Shown here one piece after another: positions 10,693 to 22,561 of a stretch of DNA of 64,000 nucleotides; the stretch's first letter is position 1, and the number at the start of each line of letters is the position of its first letter. This stretch comes from Trichostrongylus colubriformis (taxonomy: Eukaryota; Nematoda; Chromadorea; Rhabditida; Trichostrongylidae): assembly GCA_963978905.1 (NCBI GenBank), contig OZ022260.1:9723725-9787724 (forward strand), given 5' to 3'. The position numbers were made by a program, and so were the translations under genes. Below the pieces are notes generated by a model, which did no database searches, was not told where the DNA came from, and saw nothing but the letters and a program-made list of their open reading frames with translations.

Positions 10693-12358
10693 TAGTGTCC
10701 AGGGCGAACCACCGATAACCCCAAATCAGTGTCAGTCAATAGAATCCCCAGTGGTTCACTCGCGTGTCCCCTAACGGCATGCATGAGTTACGCCACCAGT
10801 GGTTTCTCAAACTGAATGGTCTCCTTTATAGTGGAAGGCCAGGGCGTAGAGTTGAAGCCGTCGGACAGCCTCTGAGTAAATGTTTTCGAAGAAAAGCTCC
10901 GCTGAATTAATACTGTTATAGGTGGAGTCATTAATGACGACTGCAAGGCGCAGATCTGAGACACGAATATGAAAATTTGACATGAAATACTTTGCGAATG
11001 GAAGAGTTCTACTTCAAACAAGCCCACTTTCAATAAACAATGTAATTAATTGTTGTTTTGAAACTGACAACTGAGCCAATAAGGAATTTCGAGGGCAACT
11101 GCTACAAACAATAAATATCAAAAACATAGACTCCAATGCGAGTTTGGTATTCCTGTGTAGAATGAACTGATCTGAATAGATCGGAATGGGTGGGACGCGA
11201 AAGCACCTGAGACCTCAATGTGGGCGGGGTCCCGTTGATATGGGCGCTGGTTGGAGAGTTGAGGCATCTACGAAAACATCTCTCTGTACTATACTGTGAT
11301 TACGATTAGAATCGAAGTCATTAAGCTTTTAAGAGCTAATCATAGCACGAGGATCAGAAAGCGCTGAAAAATATGCACATGGGTTATGGAACTTTCTGTG
11401 AGTTTCTGGGGAATTTTGAGGGGAAAATAATTGAGAGATTGGCTACTACACGCGTTGATGAGGTGAAGCAAAAGGGGCTCGACCTTTTAAAAATATACCG
11501 CTCGAGCAAAAATGATAGGGAGAATCGAGCCAGCCAAGAAAAGTGCTCCAACAGATTATCGCATATGGAAAAACAGCTTCGAATATTGTAACTCCAAAAT
11601 AGGTAGCGCGTCTATTGCTATCATTGCAATCGATGACTTATAGAATTCCTGAAATTCCCGGAACTGGGAATCGCAAGTATACCCTTTGTTTCATTGTTGT
11701 TTATTGTTAACAGCGTTCATACATTATCTCATTTATTAACAATAATGCCTTGGTAGTGTTCATTATCACAAAACAAATCAATAACCAGCTCTGTTCCAAA
11801 TTCGAGAAGACACATCACACATCACATGAAGAAAAAAGTGAAAACAAACAGCTCGTATGAAAAAGGTCTCGAAAACCAATCAATACTTGTACCATAAATG
11901 TTGAGCAATACCGTTTCGATCACGGCTAATCACAATCGTGAAAAGGTCTATATATACTCTAAACAGAACGAGGAAAACATACCCAGGACAAGGCAAAATA
12001 TGCATCAAGGACCTTGGTTGAACCGCATATTATGCTATCAAGTGAAACAACATATTTGATATAATAATTAATATAAAGGCAATCTGGAAGAAGTGATCTC
12101 CAGCACAGAGGTACTGTTTTATGGAATCTCTTGCTATAACGATACATCGCAGTAAAAGAACTTCTAAATAACATCAGCAATGGGTCTCTTTACCTCACCG
12201 CTTTCTCCTCAGATAGGCTTCTCTGCCTGCCACAAAACTCACTTCACAGTCTATGGAGCAGCTTCATGGAAAGGTGAATTGAGATCGACAGCTTCACGAT
12301 ATGCATTTTTCCCAGCCGTCATTTGTGAACATCCCGTCAGGTCTGTCTGTTAGGTGTG
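10693..12358. other. Region downstream of the IP3K gene
   Basis: No named gene. A 72-codon plus-strand frame at 11373-11591 is helical and charged (EGKIIERLATTRVDEVK) but has no splice or homology support. The region is where the IP3K 3' UTR would lie; no clear polyadenylation signal could be assigned. Confidence 0.4.
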
Positions 12359-12412
12359 TCAACTCAATTCCTCCATGATGGAGACTACTACAGGTGGCAT
12401 CTCTTCAAGAAT
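12359..12412 (-). CDS. IP3K exon 9, C-terminus and stop
   Basis: Acceptor TTGTTTCAG. The exon encodes [17 protein letters not shown] followed by TGA, ending the protein shortly after the kinase domain as in animal IP3Ks (human NLVDILTEM...). Confidence 0.9.
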   Translation of the reverse strand: MLEEMPPVVVSIMEELS

Positions 12413-15400
12413 CTGAAACAAATACATTATTCCTGATAAAAAAGAGTAAGCAGAAACTTCCTTTCACTCAAATATGGATCGTTTGCCACATTCACAATCG
12501 CGTCCGTAGCAAGTAAAAATTGAGCGTGCGGTCGCGGAACGGCTACTCGTTATGAACACTCGGCTTTCTCAGACACGTTTTATTATTAATTATTGCAGAC
12601 ATAATTCCATGCGTGGCACCACATTCGAGATAACTACGCTCAGGCGCTGTCATGTGAATTAGAAATAGTAACAACCCAAGCAAAAACGTATTCGACACCT
12701 GAAAGTCATCAACGGGACCATTAACGCTCAAGCAATAATTGCCCAAAATAGTAAAATAAAAATAAATACCTTCAAATAATGATAGCCCGAAATAATAATG
12801 TGATTTGCTTATTAACTCACTTTGATGAGGTTATCCACACCTAGGAGATATCCATCTTCGGAATTACCCGGAACCCATGGTGTTCGATGATCAAGACGCC
12901 TCGTCGGATCTACAGGTGACGATTTTGCAAAGTCGATCATCCAACAGTTCACTTTTTCGTTATCGTGAACAATCAACAGAGAACTTCCCACCACCTGGAA
13001 TCAATTGAAATCTGCTCAACAGTGGAACGCACATCAAGTAACCCCATGTGGTCTGCGCGCGTCACCATCTAACGCATGCTGTCCGCAGGGGGTTGTCCAA
13101 TTGACATTTTTCAATTTCAAAATCACAATACGTATTAAATCGCAAGAACGAATACGTTGACTAACAAAATAGCTATTACATCATTGATTAATGATGACAA
13201 AAAAGGCTAGGGATGCGGCAATGAATGCATTCCAAGGACTAAAATGAATTAGCATACCTCATGAGTAGCGAAGAAATGACTCCTTTCGATGGCCGATCTC
13301 ATTGCCTTCAATCGTGCCAGCAATATGCTCCGCACTCTTTCACGATCGGTACCAAAGAAGTCTATCAAAGCATTTGTTACATCGTCGTAAGTCCGAACCT
13401 TTTTGAAGTTCTTTTGCAAAGAACCGCCTGGCATCTGAAAGAGCTATTAGATGGGTATGGAACGAGTAGAACCGACAACTAGAAATTTGAAATAATTTCC
13501 CGAGAAAAGATTAAGATATCGATGGTTTCGAAGAAGACTCCTCTACAGCAAAAGATGAGGATATCAATCGTTTCGAGGAATATTCCTCTACAACATAATT
13601 TCAAAAAATTCAAGAGCACTTGAAGCAATTTCCTCCTCAATTGGCCCTGATCAATGGTAAGGGCGTAAATAAAAGATGAATAGAGCAATTAAGCTAGAAT
13701 ACGTGCATAACTATTGCCCGGTGATTCCCTTCAAATGCTTGCTTCTGAGTCCAAGATCACACTCCGCGACCTAGCCGCACGACCCAAGCGTGACTAGCAG
13801 CGGCAGCAACCGCAGATTGTGACTGCCACTCAATGTAGAAAATCAACTACAGAACCATCAGAAACGCTTTCGTACGACAATAATTCAAAAACCACGGGCT
13901 AACCTTTGCGGCTTCGATTCGAAATCCTAATTCAGCGGAACTGCTTTCTCGCTCCCGAAACTGCATATAACGAAGTTTTGTGATTTCACCACATGCTCGT
14001 TCCTCGGGCGTCGGCTCATCGGGATCAATGGCTGTCATTTTTTCATACAAGTCTTTCCTCCGTTTCGTGTTTGACACTTCGGATTCCAAGAAGGTTCTGT
14101 AAATTATAGGAGGTAATGAAGCAAAGATAGAATTTCATGAAAGATACAAGAGAAAGAAAGAAAGAAAGAAAGAAAGAAACTGAATCAAATCGCTAGCCGC
14201 TCACCTTGTACCAATTTTGATATCCATGATACTTGTTTTTGATGGATCAGCAAACTGTTGTAATAGATCTTCGATTTCGATGAAGCCTTAAGATGCAACA
14301 TATGAGCTGACTGGGAAAAAGCAACAAAATAATGATTTCTGGGAATTCCACTAGTTGGGCGCTGACTGTCCTCAAATCGTGGGCAATTAGTTATGAGATG
14401 CACTCAACAGCACACGCCGCGCAACCGCACGCTCTGCTTTTATGTTTTCAGGTGCTTAACATTCGATTGCAGTTCTCTGGGATTAATAGAAGATACCATG
14501 GAGATTCTTTTACTCTTATCTCCATTCCCATCAAGACAGGAGGTTTATTAATGAGAACAATCACGCTGGATTATTTGTCATATCAATCGCTTCGAGTAAA
14601 ACTCTGCAGAATTTTTCATCGCTTCACAACGCACGACAGCTTATGTCAATTAACCTTTTTAAAAACTCCAGAGGCCCAGCGTAGCGATAGCGACCTCCTG
14701 CTGACGTCAACTTAGAACACTTTCCTTCCTCGAGAAACATTGATTACTATCTCTTAAGTGGTTTGTTACATCATAACACCTTTAAATAATGCGTGTAAAC
14801 GGAACCTATAAAAACTCACATTCATCATTTTTCTGCAACTGCCTGAAATAGCGTGGAGCGAAACCGTTCAAGGCCGGGTCCTTTGAGATCATCTCATATG
14901 CCCTTGCTTCCATGCAATTACCAGTTTGTTTCTTATACAAAGTGCAGGTGGATGCAGGGACAATACTGCCTGAACAGCAAATGATAAGCATATTCAGCTA
15001 TTGCCCTCAAAAGCCTGTTCACACTTTAGTCAATAGATAAGACAGCGGTTGATATTTCAAAACTAAAATGCCACCACCCAATAAAATAACCACCGAGAGT
15101 CAGTCCTTTTTTAAGATTTCATAAAGAATATAGAAATAAAAATAAAGTAAACTGCTACTCGGCATCTTTCTGTTCCCTTGAAGTTTATAACCAACCACTT
15201 ACAAAAATAGATAAACATCGATAAAAGAGATGGGATGTTCACAGGACACGTACATGCCTACCAGAAAAGGTTCCCTGAAGTGTATGAGATGGCATTAAGG
15301 AATCGTTAAGATCACTAAGTGCGTTTTTGGGCACCTACGTAAGCAGGGGGGGGGGCTGAAAACGCGGAAATCAGCGTTCTCAAAAAAAGTGACGAGCGTA

Positions 15401-18400
15401 AAAATGTCCATTGCAAATTTTTTGCAAGATAATTCTTCATTACCATCGAAAAGAAGAGAGAAGGCGGAAATTTGAAGAAAAATATTCGAGAAATGAATTT
15501 GTAAACAAACAAGGTCCAAAACGAACAAGCACATATTACAGTTACGGTGGCCACTAATGTGTGCACAGCACTCTTCGACAAATTTTAAAATTTTTTTGAA
15601 AGAGTTTTTGTTTTCTTTTTAATGCAAAAAGATCTAGCAAGCAATATTTGTTTACCTTCATGTCCAGACAGCTGTACCCATTTTTTCAAACGTTCCTTAA
15701 GCCAAACGTCTATCGGAAGGGCGGTAATGGCCATTGTTTCCACAGAGACCTGGAAAAGTGAAAGTAATTCTGGTGAGTAATCAATAAAGCGAAAACTGAA
15801 AGATAATGCTACAACTGCTTGCGAGCGTTCGTAGCAGTTAATGGCTGTCGGAGCCACAGCCTTATCGATTGCTTTTGTCATTGAATAAGGAATTGAGCTA
15901 ACGACTCGCATTTCATTAGTGCATGAGAAAAATGTCTTACTGATGGACCCCGAGTAGATTAGCATAAGACTAATTTGTTGTGCAGTTCTTACTTTATTAC
16001 ATACTTGCCACTTATTTTTTATTTTACTTTATTTATTTTTATTTAAATATGATTCTAAGTAGGACATGTAATATTTGGAGTGTTCGTACGTTCGCATATG
16101 CGCGCGTTCTTCACGTGGTAGAAATTTGAAATTTAAAACCTCGCAGGTATTTCAGCATTACGGAATCCACGACAACGGTTAGGTTACCTACATACTTTGC
16201 AGCGTTGTCGGCGACGCGCTCTATTTGCGACATATGACCCAGTCGCGTGCCCTTTTTTTTTTCATCGGACATTCCAAAGCACTGCCACCAGAATAGAAAA
16301 TAATCACTCATCAAGCTTATAGATTCTTAAGTTCTGCCACAGCAGATAAGTAAGTTTGAGAAAGGAAAGAAAGAAATTGAAGAGAAAGAGAGAGAAACGT
16401 AAGCTGTACGATCATGGAATGAAACATGAACGGGTCAAATACTATAATTGAAGCGTGACGCAACAGGCATCGTCGACAACGCAGCAAAGTATGAACGGAT
16501 TTCCTCATGCACAACTAAATAACAGATAGGATAAAATATCACAAAATTTCCTCACATTCCAGTTTTCCTCGATTTTAGTCTTAAAACTATCCTAAACCCT
16601 AGGAACTTCACATCAAAGTACTCTATTACGCTGATGTCGTTCGTGCAAAGCTCAAAAACCAAATTGCACGTGCGTGTGCCGAGAATCTTAACTTGATAAC
16701 ATTGTTTACGAAGCAGTTTATTGTCGTTTTTTGCCGCATAATCACTGTAATCGTTAAATTTATGTTAAGCATTGCTGATGGTCTGGGCTGCAATGTGGCA
16801 GAGACAATAGGTCCACTCTCTCCAACAGCAGACCACGTTAGTTCCAACGGTCTACGGACATGTCGAAACTCCGTCAGCTCATTCATTTCGTCGGACTCGG
16901 ACCGAAACTACCACTATTTTTCCTCCGCCTGCCCCATCATTTCACCTCTTGTCGTCTGCGTGGAGATGCAAAGCAAAGGGTTTAATCGCACCCTACCGTC
17001 ACTACCAACCACGCTCGCATATGCTCCGCAAGCTTTCGCACCTAAAGGTTGATATCCATGCGCTTTTTCAATTAAAAAGATCAAGCTTACAATATCATAT
17101 GGTGTGTCTATTAAAATAGACGGCGACCTAGCCAGCACTGCTCGGGGTAAGGAGAAAATGAGAACTAGGAAGACGTGACTTTTGAAAACAAATTTTCCAG
17201 TTCAAAGAAAGCGGATGTGCGGCGAAGCACGTATCGATGAGGCGCTAGTGATACCGGGATTGCGCAAAGGGGAAGGAGTTATGAGGGAGTTTTCGAGTTC
17301 TTACTTTCTCTACTGTAACACTACTGAGCACCTCTATTCTTACGTTCCGAGATTATTCCACAATCTGCCGTGTTCCCTCCTGGTGTCTTTAAAGACAGTG
17401 ATAGGGGTAATGGGTGATTAGGAATATCTAAAGGATTCATTCTCTCAAAAACTAGTGGTCTAGGAAGCCTATCTGTGCCAAAATCCTCCGCTAAAGGTGC
17501 GTCTCTGAGGTGTGGCAGAAGCGGCTTTTTTAGCACCAGCCGATTTCTTGGCTCGGTCCGCCCTCTAGCGAAGAGCATCTTTGATTGGCTGGGGTGGGTG
17601 GGGCCAAGGACTGGGGCAGGGTGGGAGCGATCGCGGCGCGCTCTCGTAAATAGGAAAGTCGCAGATCCCTTACTAAACAGCTGACCAACTTTTCTAGTGT
17701 TTTTGATTTCTGATGGTACCCGTAGAGTTTGCGAGTTTTTTTTCTGTACTTTCTTTTCTTATTCTCTATTTCTAACCTGTTGTCTTCGCTCGCCTGCAGC
17801 TAGCGATGGGATGCCTTTTGATTTCTTGCAATGTTTCCACGCTGTTTTAGCCCATTGACTACTTGGTTACATGCCAATGAAAGAGTCGTTCAGGCTACCC
17901 ACCTCTCGACGGAATGGTAGTCCACGTCGAGGAACAATAGTAGCTCCAAATTTGCCCTACCACTGCTTTTAATTAAGCTCTGACATCGCTGCGAACCAGG
18001 GCGCCACATATGTTGAAAAATATCCTATTTATAGCTATAATTCCGGTCCTGCACAATAAACGGTAGCTGATGAGCATTGTGTTATGCTTTCAAACACATT
18101 AATGATTCCACGAACAGTGCAGGAACCGTGTCATTAAATAAACGGCAAATGAGAACTGAACACTTAGCACAGAGAAAACATAGCGTTAGTCATTTGCCGG
18201 CGATTGGCTTTCCTGTCAATTTAGCTTGAAAGTGCACTTTAGGATAAATTGGGTGATTGCCATGTGCACCGTATCGAATGGCGCATTTATGTGAAACAGA
18301 TGCGTTGCAGTTAAACCATAGCATTCACCGATCGATAATGGCAAAGCCCATGCGTTGAAAAGCTTGGAACGTTCCCTAATATTTCCAAGTGGTTAGGAAA

Positions 18401-18965
18401 ATCGACTAAAAGAATTTTCAGTTGTAGCATATCACCCATTTGACACAGATCACAGCAAAAAGACACAAAAGGAGATTTGGAGAAAATTTTTCAAACTGAG
18501 TGATGACGAGAATTACTGCGAGGAAAACAAGTGCATGGCGCATACCGAAAAATCGATTTAGTGCAGTAAGTTAGAAATTATCGATTCTTCAGTGAAAAAA
18601 AAATTTTGTAGGCTAGATCGAGCAGTCGAAGTGAGTTTTACGTGGTGGAGAACAAATACGGGACCTGCTATGCATATTTTTCGTATCCTATTTGAATAGC
18701 GACTGCAGCTGGAGTAAATAAACAGTTCGCCAGCAAAACAATAAATATTGATCGATTCACGTGCTTGTAATAATACCGATCAACTGAGAAAGGTATTGGA
18801 TTGCTGATGCGATTAGGCAAATGTACGATGGGGACTCACATATTCGAATGAATGACGATAGTAACCGAGAACATGACGACGACGTAGTCGTTGAATGTCA
18901 GAAGTGTCCAGGACGCCTTGGAGCAGAGATGATGGCGGTGGCTCACACAGCAGTGATCGGGACAT
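12359..18965 (-). CDS. lfe-2: Inositol 1,4,5-trisphosphate 3-kinase (spliced gene)
   Basis: This gene converts IP3 plus ATP to IP4 in the cytosol, ending IP3-driven calcium release. The proposed chain is join(18965-18840, 16281-16192, 15749-15656, 14969-14820, 14286-14205, 14096-13904, 13434-13258, 12994-12821, 12412-12359) on the minus strand. It totals 1140 nt in one frame with stop TGA, giving 379 residues. Visible family signatures in order are WVQLSGHEG (95-103), IMDIKIGTR (173-181, the DxKxG motif with D175 and K177), [23 protein letters not shown] (307-315, SSLL motif) and WMIDFAK (322-328, metal-binding D325), then [12 protein letters not shown]. The usual Pro four residues before the DxKxG Asp is Thr171. 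The domain is full length; the N-terminal extension is short for the family. The symbol is by analogy to the C. elegans gene. Confidence 0.9.
12821..12994 (-). CDS. IP3K exon 8, SSLL and IDFAK motifs
   Basis: Acceptor TTCCAG, donor ATCAAA|GTGAGT. It encodes [28 protein letters not shown] and [16 protein letters not shown]. The Asp of IDFAK is the family's metal ligand. Human IP3K reads GSSLLFIHD, WMIDFGKTTP, GNREDGYLSGLNNL. Confidence 0.97.
13258..13434 (-). CDS. IP3K exon 7
   Basis: Acceptor TTTCAG, donor GAG|GTATGC. It encodes [19 protein letters not shown], then [20 protein letters not shown], matching human FKKTKTREQV and RLKAIR...SPFFKCHEV. Phase 0 at both ends. Confidence 0.96.
13515..13598. 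repeat. 45-bp diverged tandem duplication in an IP3K intron
   Basis: The block GATATCGATGGTTTCGAAGA recurs as GATATCAATCGTTTCGAGGA 45 bp later, each followed by CTCCTCTACA or TTCCTCTACA. It lies in the intron between exons 6 and 7. Confidence 0.6.
13904..14096 (-). CDS. IP3K exon 6
   Basis: Acceptor TAATTTACAG, donor GCAAAG|GTTAGC. It encodes [39 protein letters not shown] and LGFRIEA. This is the inositol-binding segment of IP3Ks (human RTYLEEEL, DMYQKM, PRYMQWRE, LGFRIEG). Confidence 0.96.
14152..14180. repeat. GAAA microsatellite in an IP3K intron
   Basis: About seven GAAA units in tandem in the intron between exons 5 and 6. On the coding strand it is a TTTC pyrimidine tract 28 to 55 bp downstream of the exon 5 donor. 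Confidence 0.85.
14205..14286 (-). CDS. IP3K exon 5, DxKxG motif
   Basis: Acceptor GCATCTTAAG (less usual than TTTCAG), donor ACAAG|GTGAGC. It encodes [16 protein letters not shown] and IMDIKIGT, aligning with the human FIKMEDLL and VMDCKMG segment. D and K of the DxKxG catalytic motif are present; the preceding Pro is replaced by Thr. Confidence 0.95.
14820..14969 (-). CDS. IP3K exon 4
   Basis: Acceptor TTTGCTGTTCAG, donor GAAT|GTGAGT. It encodes [13 protein letters not shown], then [13 protein letters not shown], then [10 protein letters not shown], matching the N-lobe of IP3Ks (nucleotide-binding lysine region, then the F-x-P-x-Y-block). Phase 1 at both ends. Confidence 0.92.
15656..15749 (-). 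CDS. IP3K exon 3, start of the kinase domain
   Basis: Acceptor TTTTCCAG, donor GAAG|GTAAAC. It encodes [20 protein letters not shown], where WVQLSGHEG is the conserved entry into the IP3K catalytic domain. It ends in phase 1, and the split Gly codon is completed by the next exon. Confidence 0.88.
16192..16281 (-). CDS. IP3K putative second exon
   Basis: Acceptor CTATTCTGGTGGCAG and donor TAT|GTAGGT bound 30 codons, including [19 protein letters not shown]. It is phase 0 at both sides and so fits between its neighbours. A second possible donor (AA|GTATGT) would break the frame. There is no family-level homology here, as expected outside the kinase domain. Confidence 0.5.
17170..17391 (-). mobile_element. 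Family B half-copy abutting family C
   Basis: The right end TCCTGGTGTCTTTAA matches the family B terminus, and the interior CACTACTGAGCACCTCTATT matches the B1 copy reversed. The terminal TTTAA is shared with the family C element that starts here, so the two are joined end to end. It lies in the long putative first intron of IP3K. Confidence 0.55.
17388..17960 (+). mobile_element. Family C element, diverged copy C4
   Basis: The left end TTTAAAGACAGTGATAGGGG and inner block AATCCTCCGCTAAAGGTGCG match family C. The right part keeps ATGCCAATGAAAGAGTCG and CTCTCGACGGAATGGTAGTC, but the right terminus is not clear. Confidence 0.55.
18840..18965 (-). CDS. IP3K putative first coding exon
   Basis: Begins at ATG (18965) with an in-frame stop further upstream (TGA near 19026) and ends at a strong donor, TAT|GTGAGT. 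It encodes 42 residues, including [15 protein letters not shown]. It is phase 0 and so joins the next proposed exon in frame. The N-terminus of IP3Ks is not conserved, so assignment rests on strand, splice site and phase. It could belong to another transcript. Confidence 0.4.
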
Positions 18966-19688
18966 CCTCACTGGGGGTATTCTTGGAATAGGGTACGGTA
19001 GTGAATTGGTGATCACAGATGTTCACACACCTATGGCAGCTTGATAACAGCACAGAGTGATGGTGTGAAGCAGCGGTTGGCCGTTCGAGTGGTTGAAGCA
19101 CCGCCTCTTTTGTGAACGTAGAGTGGCGCTGACGCAACAGGGGGAGGGGACAAAGGAAACAGTCGGTCGCTGCACGTGGGACACGAGGAGATATCATCTG
19201 TTTGCCTACTATCAAATCCGGTCCTCGAAAATCTCTCTCGGATTAACCCGTGGAAAATCCGATTACTTTCCGGGGGATAACCTGAAACCAACTCGGAGGT
19301 TACAGATTTGTATTCAGGTATTACCTATTAATACCAAAAAATTGTTGGAATTAAGAGAATTATCATCTACCCTCTCTCTTGGATTACCGTTTACGGAAAT
19401 TCTGCGGTACATGTACATTTGAAAAGAGGTAACTCACTGACTGGAAGCGCAATCTCTGCGCAAACAGCTAGGGGTACGGTCCACCACCTACCTACAAGAA
19501 ATCGTCTGAAACGACCTGTGCCATCCATCAAGAGGTAAATTTGAATGGAAATATTATGCAGATGTCGGGTATAAAGGGAAGGACTGGTTTCGAAAATTTG
19601 AAGGCAAACCCTAATTTTGACCGCAAGCAGTATAACTTCCTACGAACCTCCATAGCCATACACTCCTTTCTCTTCCGACTTCTGACAA

Positions 19689-20340
19689 GGGAGGTCTTTC
19701 AGGTCATGACGCGCTTTCGGAAAACGGTTTTTCCATTATATGGGGGTATCTAAATGAAACATATAACTGACTTCCATTTTTGCTGCGCGGCCCTACAAAT
19801 GCCAAAAAAGAGCAGAGAAAAATTTTTTCAAAAAGGCGATTTTATCCCACTTATAGTAACGCGCATCTCCTTCGTCGAACGTGCAGTCGAAGGTATACCA
19901 ATGCCCAGCTCAAATTTTTCGAATTTGGGTCAAAACTTCGATTGGGCCAGTAACTCACCCTTGGGGGTAGTTCGACCTCCTGAACACGAATATCAAATCC
20001 GTTTTGCGCAAAAACGCCTCATTCGTGCGCTAGGGGCGCTGAAAGGCCAAGAAATTGGACTGTCAAACTTGCTTAAAACTGACAATAGAGGGTAGTTTAG
20101 AATTCTAAATGTGTTTTCTGCACTTAATCTTCATATTGAAATGTTTACGAACCCAAAAACTGAAAATCCAAATTTTGCAAAAGTTTGTCCTCAGTGGGGA
20201 TCGAACCATCAACCCCGTTTTTAGCATTTGTAGGGTCGCGCAGCCAAAATGGAAGTCAGTTATATGTTTCATGTGGGTACCCCCATATAATGGAAAAAAC
20301 CCTTTTCCAAAAGCGCGTCATGAGTTGGAAGACATTCCTC
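19689..20340. mobile_element. Family L foldback MITE with about 112-bp terminal repeats
   Basis: Left arm 19691-19802 (TCATGACGCGCTTTCGGAAA, TTCCATTATATGGGGGTA, GACTTCCATTTTTGCTGCGC) is the inverted copy of right arm 20229-20340 (GCGCAGCCAAAATGGAAGTC, TACCCCCATATAATGGAA, AGCGCGTCATGA). The middle of about 425 bp codes for nothing recognised. Just inside the right arm is GGGATCGAACCATCAACCCC, similar to a tRNA B-box region. Confidence 0.7.
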
Positions 20341-20592
20341 GTGAGATACTCGGAATTATTTCACTTCCCTTTTTCACTGCTTCTTCGGCTCTCAGAACTT
20401 ATAGATAGCCTTCCCGTGTTTTGTACTTTGTAAGACGTACAACCACGGCATGTAACACGAAAAATCGTTCATAGGCCGTCATAGGATCCCGTGTATGTGA
20501 ACAGATTTACATGAAACTAGGCCCGAGATCTGTTCACCGACTGGGTTAACAAATTGGTGTTTAAAAAGTTCCAAAGTCAAAAGCAGCCGCTG

Positions 20593-21141
20593 TCTTGAGG
20601 CAGCGGTAGAGGAAATTCGGAAGAATCACGAAAATGTAGTGAATATGAAAGTTGAGATGGTTAGTTATACAACGGTGAGGAAAAAACGCACAGAAATGAC
20701 CAAAGGCTTGAGAACTAGGACCCCTCCCGACCCTTCGTTTCCGACGTAATGACCTTTCCGTCAAAAGGCGGGTCGTTCGAACGAGTGTTCCATTTGCATG
20801 CTGCCAAGACGTAAACACAAGGGATGCTCGGAAATATGACAGCGTCTATTTTCTGTACTGAGCTTCAGGCTGAAACTGATAATCCGCGCCGCTATACCTT
20901 CAACTCTGCCGCATTTACTTGGCCTTTCTCACCGCAGCCAATCAGGAATCTCGTCGTCTGGAGGCGGGGTCTGTCATCCAAAGGCGTGAGCCGTTAACAG
21001 TTATGCCGTTTTTGGAGTTCGGGGAGCGCTTTTCGACAGGGATTTCACCATGAATAGGCTCCTTCGGCCCCTAGTCTACCTATGACTGACTTGTTTTAGG
21101 GATCTATTGATAATCAAATCACCCCAAATGCTGTCTTTAGA
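20593..21141 (-). mobile_element. Family C element, inverted copy C3
   Basis: Read on the minus strand it starts at the CTAAAGACAGCATTTGGGG terminus (plus strand CCCCAAATGCTGTCTTTAG at 21141) and ends at GAGGCAGCGGTAGAGG near 20593. Interior blocks GGAGGCGGGGTC and CGACAGGGATTTCACC match C1 and C2. Confidence 0.65.
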
Positions 21142-22429
21142 ACATTGCATGCACCCATACATATTCAAATGTCTCTAGAAATCTTTAGCTGCAAGATGCA
21201 CGGCATATCATTATGAGATTCAGGTACCGTCCCATTCTCTCTAATAAGGAGCATAGTGCATGTTGCCGTACTAGACCTCAAAGCATGAGCATAAACATTG
21301 ATCGACGTAGTCGATCTTGCTCCATACACGGAGCTTTAGTGTTTTCTGTGATTGTCAAGAGCTTATGTGTTTGCAGTTGCTATAATTACACATTAACAGC
21401 CAGTCATCTATCGCGATCATGACTGTCCTGGCTTTGAACTATTTTTATTGTCGTGCAATTGACGTCAATGGTGACGATTCATCCCAGTAGCCCCGGTTGT
21501 TTTCCGTTCGCTAACAAATCGATCCCGTAACACTTTCACAGACTATGCCCATAGCGTGATGCTTACCATATCAGTTGTAAAGTGTAGTTATCACAAGATG
21601 AGATTCTTGGCCCCGTGATGACGATGGAATGCGCGATGGGCAGTGGAATTAGTCAAAGAAACTACCGCCACGGAGCCCACGCGAACGCTGAGTCGCTGGT
21701 GACCCGTGACATGATGGAAACAGTGTAACCCAAAAATACCTTCTACGAAACAAAGAAATTTAAAATTTAGTATCACGCTCTTCCTTTTCCGTGAAGATTC
21801 GTAGAACAGATAGGAAAGAGAGGCAATGTGATAGAGGGGCAATTTGGGCCAATTTCACTTATACTAACAAAATCAATGCGGCCAACAAAGATGGGGATGC
21901 ACTACCGAAGAGATAATTGTGAGCCAGCGGAGTGGATTTCACCTTTGCCTAGAAAGGAAGGAGCTCCCGGGCGGATAAATAACTTTTGTTACCTTCCCAT
22001 CCACATCCACACGGTGACCAAAGTGGCTCGTAGAGAAGGTTGTGTAGCATAATCGGATCGACTGCTTTAAAGCAATCAACGTACGGTTTGTACGAGAGAT
22101 TTAAGAGGAAGGTAACTGGTCAGAGAGTAAGAGAGCGTTATTAGTGGTTATTGGTTATCTGTACAGTCCATTATGGCTTACCGATTGGTCCAACCTAAAG
22201 TTATACTATAATTACAAGAAAAACAAGTGCAGGTTTGATAGTTTCATGGAAAAATGTTGCAAACTCTTAGATAAGCGAAAAGAGAATACGTGACAAAGTG
22301 CCCCGCTCAAAAGGATTAAAATCAAGGATTCAAAAACGAAAAATATCAACAATAAGCAAACACGAAAAGGCGGAACCCTTTGACTAGGTGGGCGAGATGT
22401 GAGCAATTTGTCTCGTATGCATGAAAGGC

Positions 22430-22561
22430 CGCCGTGAGACTGAGATTCTGCGATTTTGCGATTTTGCACTTTCGCACGCGATACAACGACCTTGAGATCA
22501 TGCAATACGCAACTTCGGGTGCGAAAGTGCGATGCCGCAAAATCGCAAAGTCCGACGGCGG
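22430..22561. mobile_element. Family F foldback MITE, copy F1
   Basis: Left CCGCCGTGAGACTGAGATTC with TTGCGATTTTGCACTTTCGC is mirrored by GCGAAAGTGCGATGCCGC with AAATCGCAAAGTCCGACGGC. The CGATTTTGCG motif is shared with copies at 56526 and 61479. Confidence 0.7.

Noticed and set aside
16760..17052. Open frames on both strands considered as an extra IP3K exon
   Set aside because: The minus frame has only weak splice sites and the plus frame is equally open. Adding it is not needed, because the proposed exon chain is already in phase.
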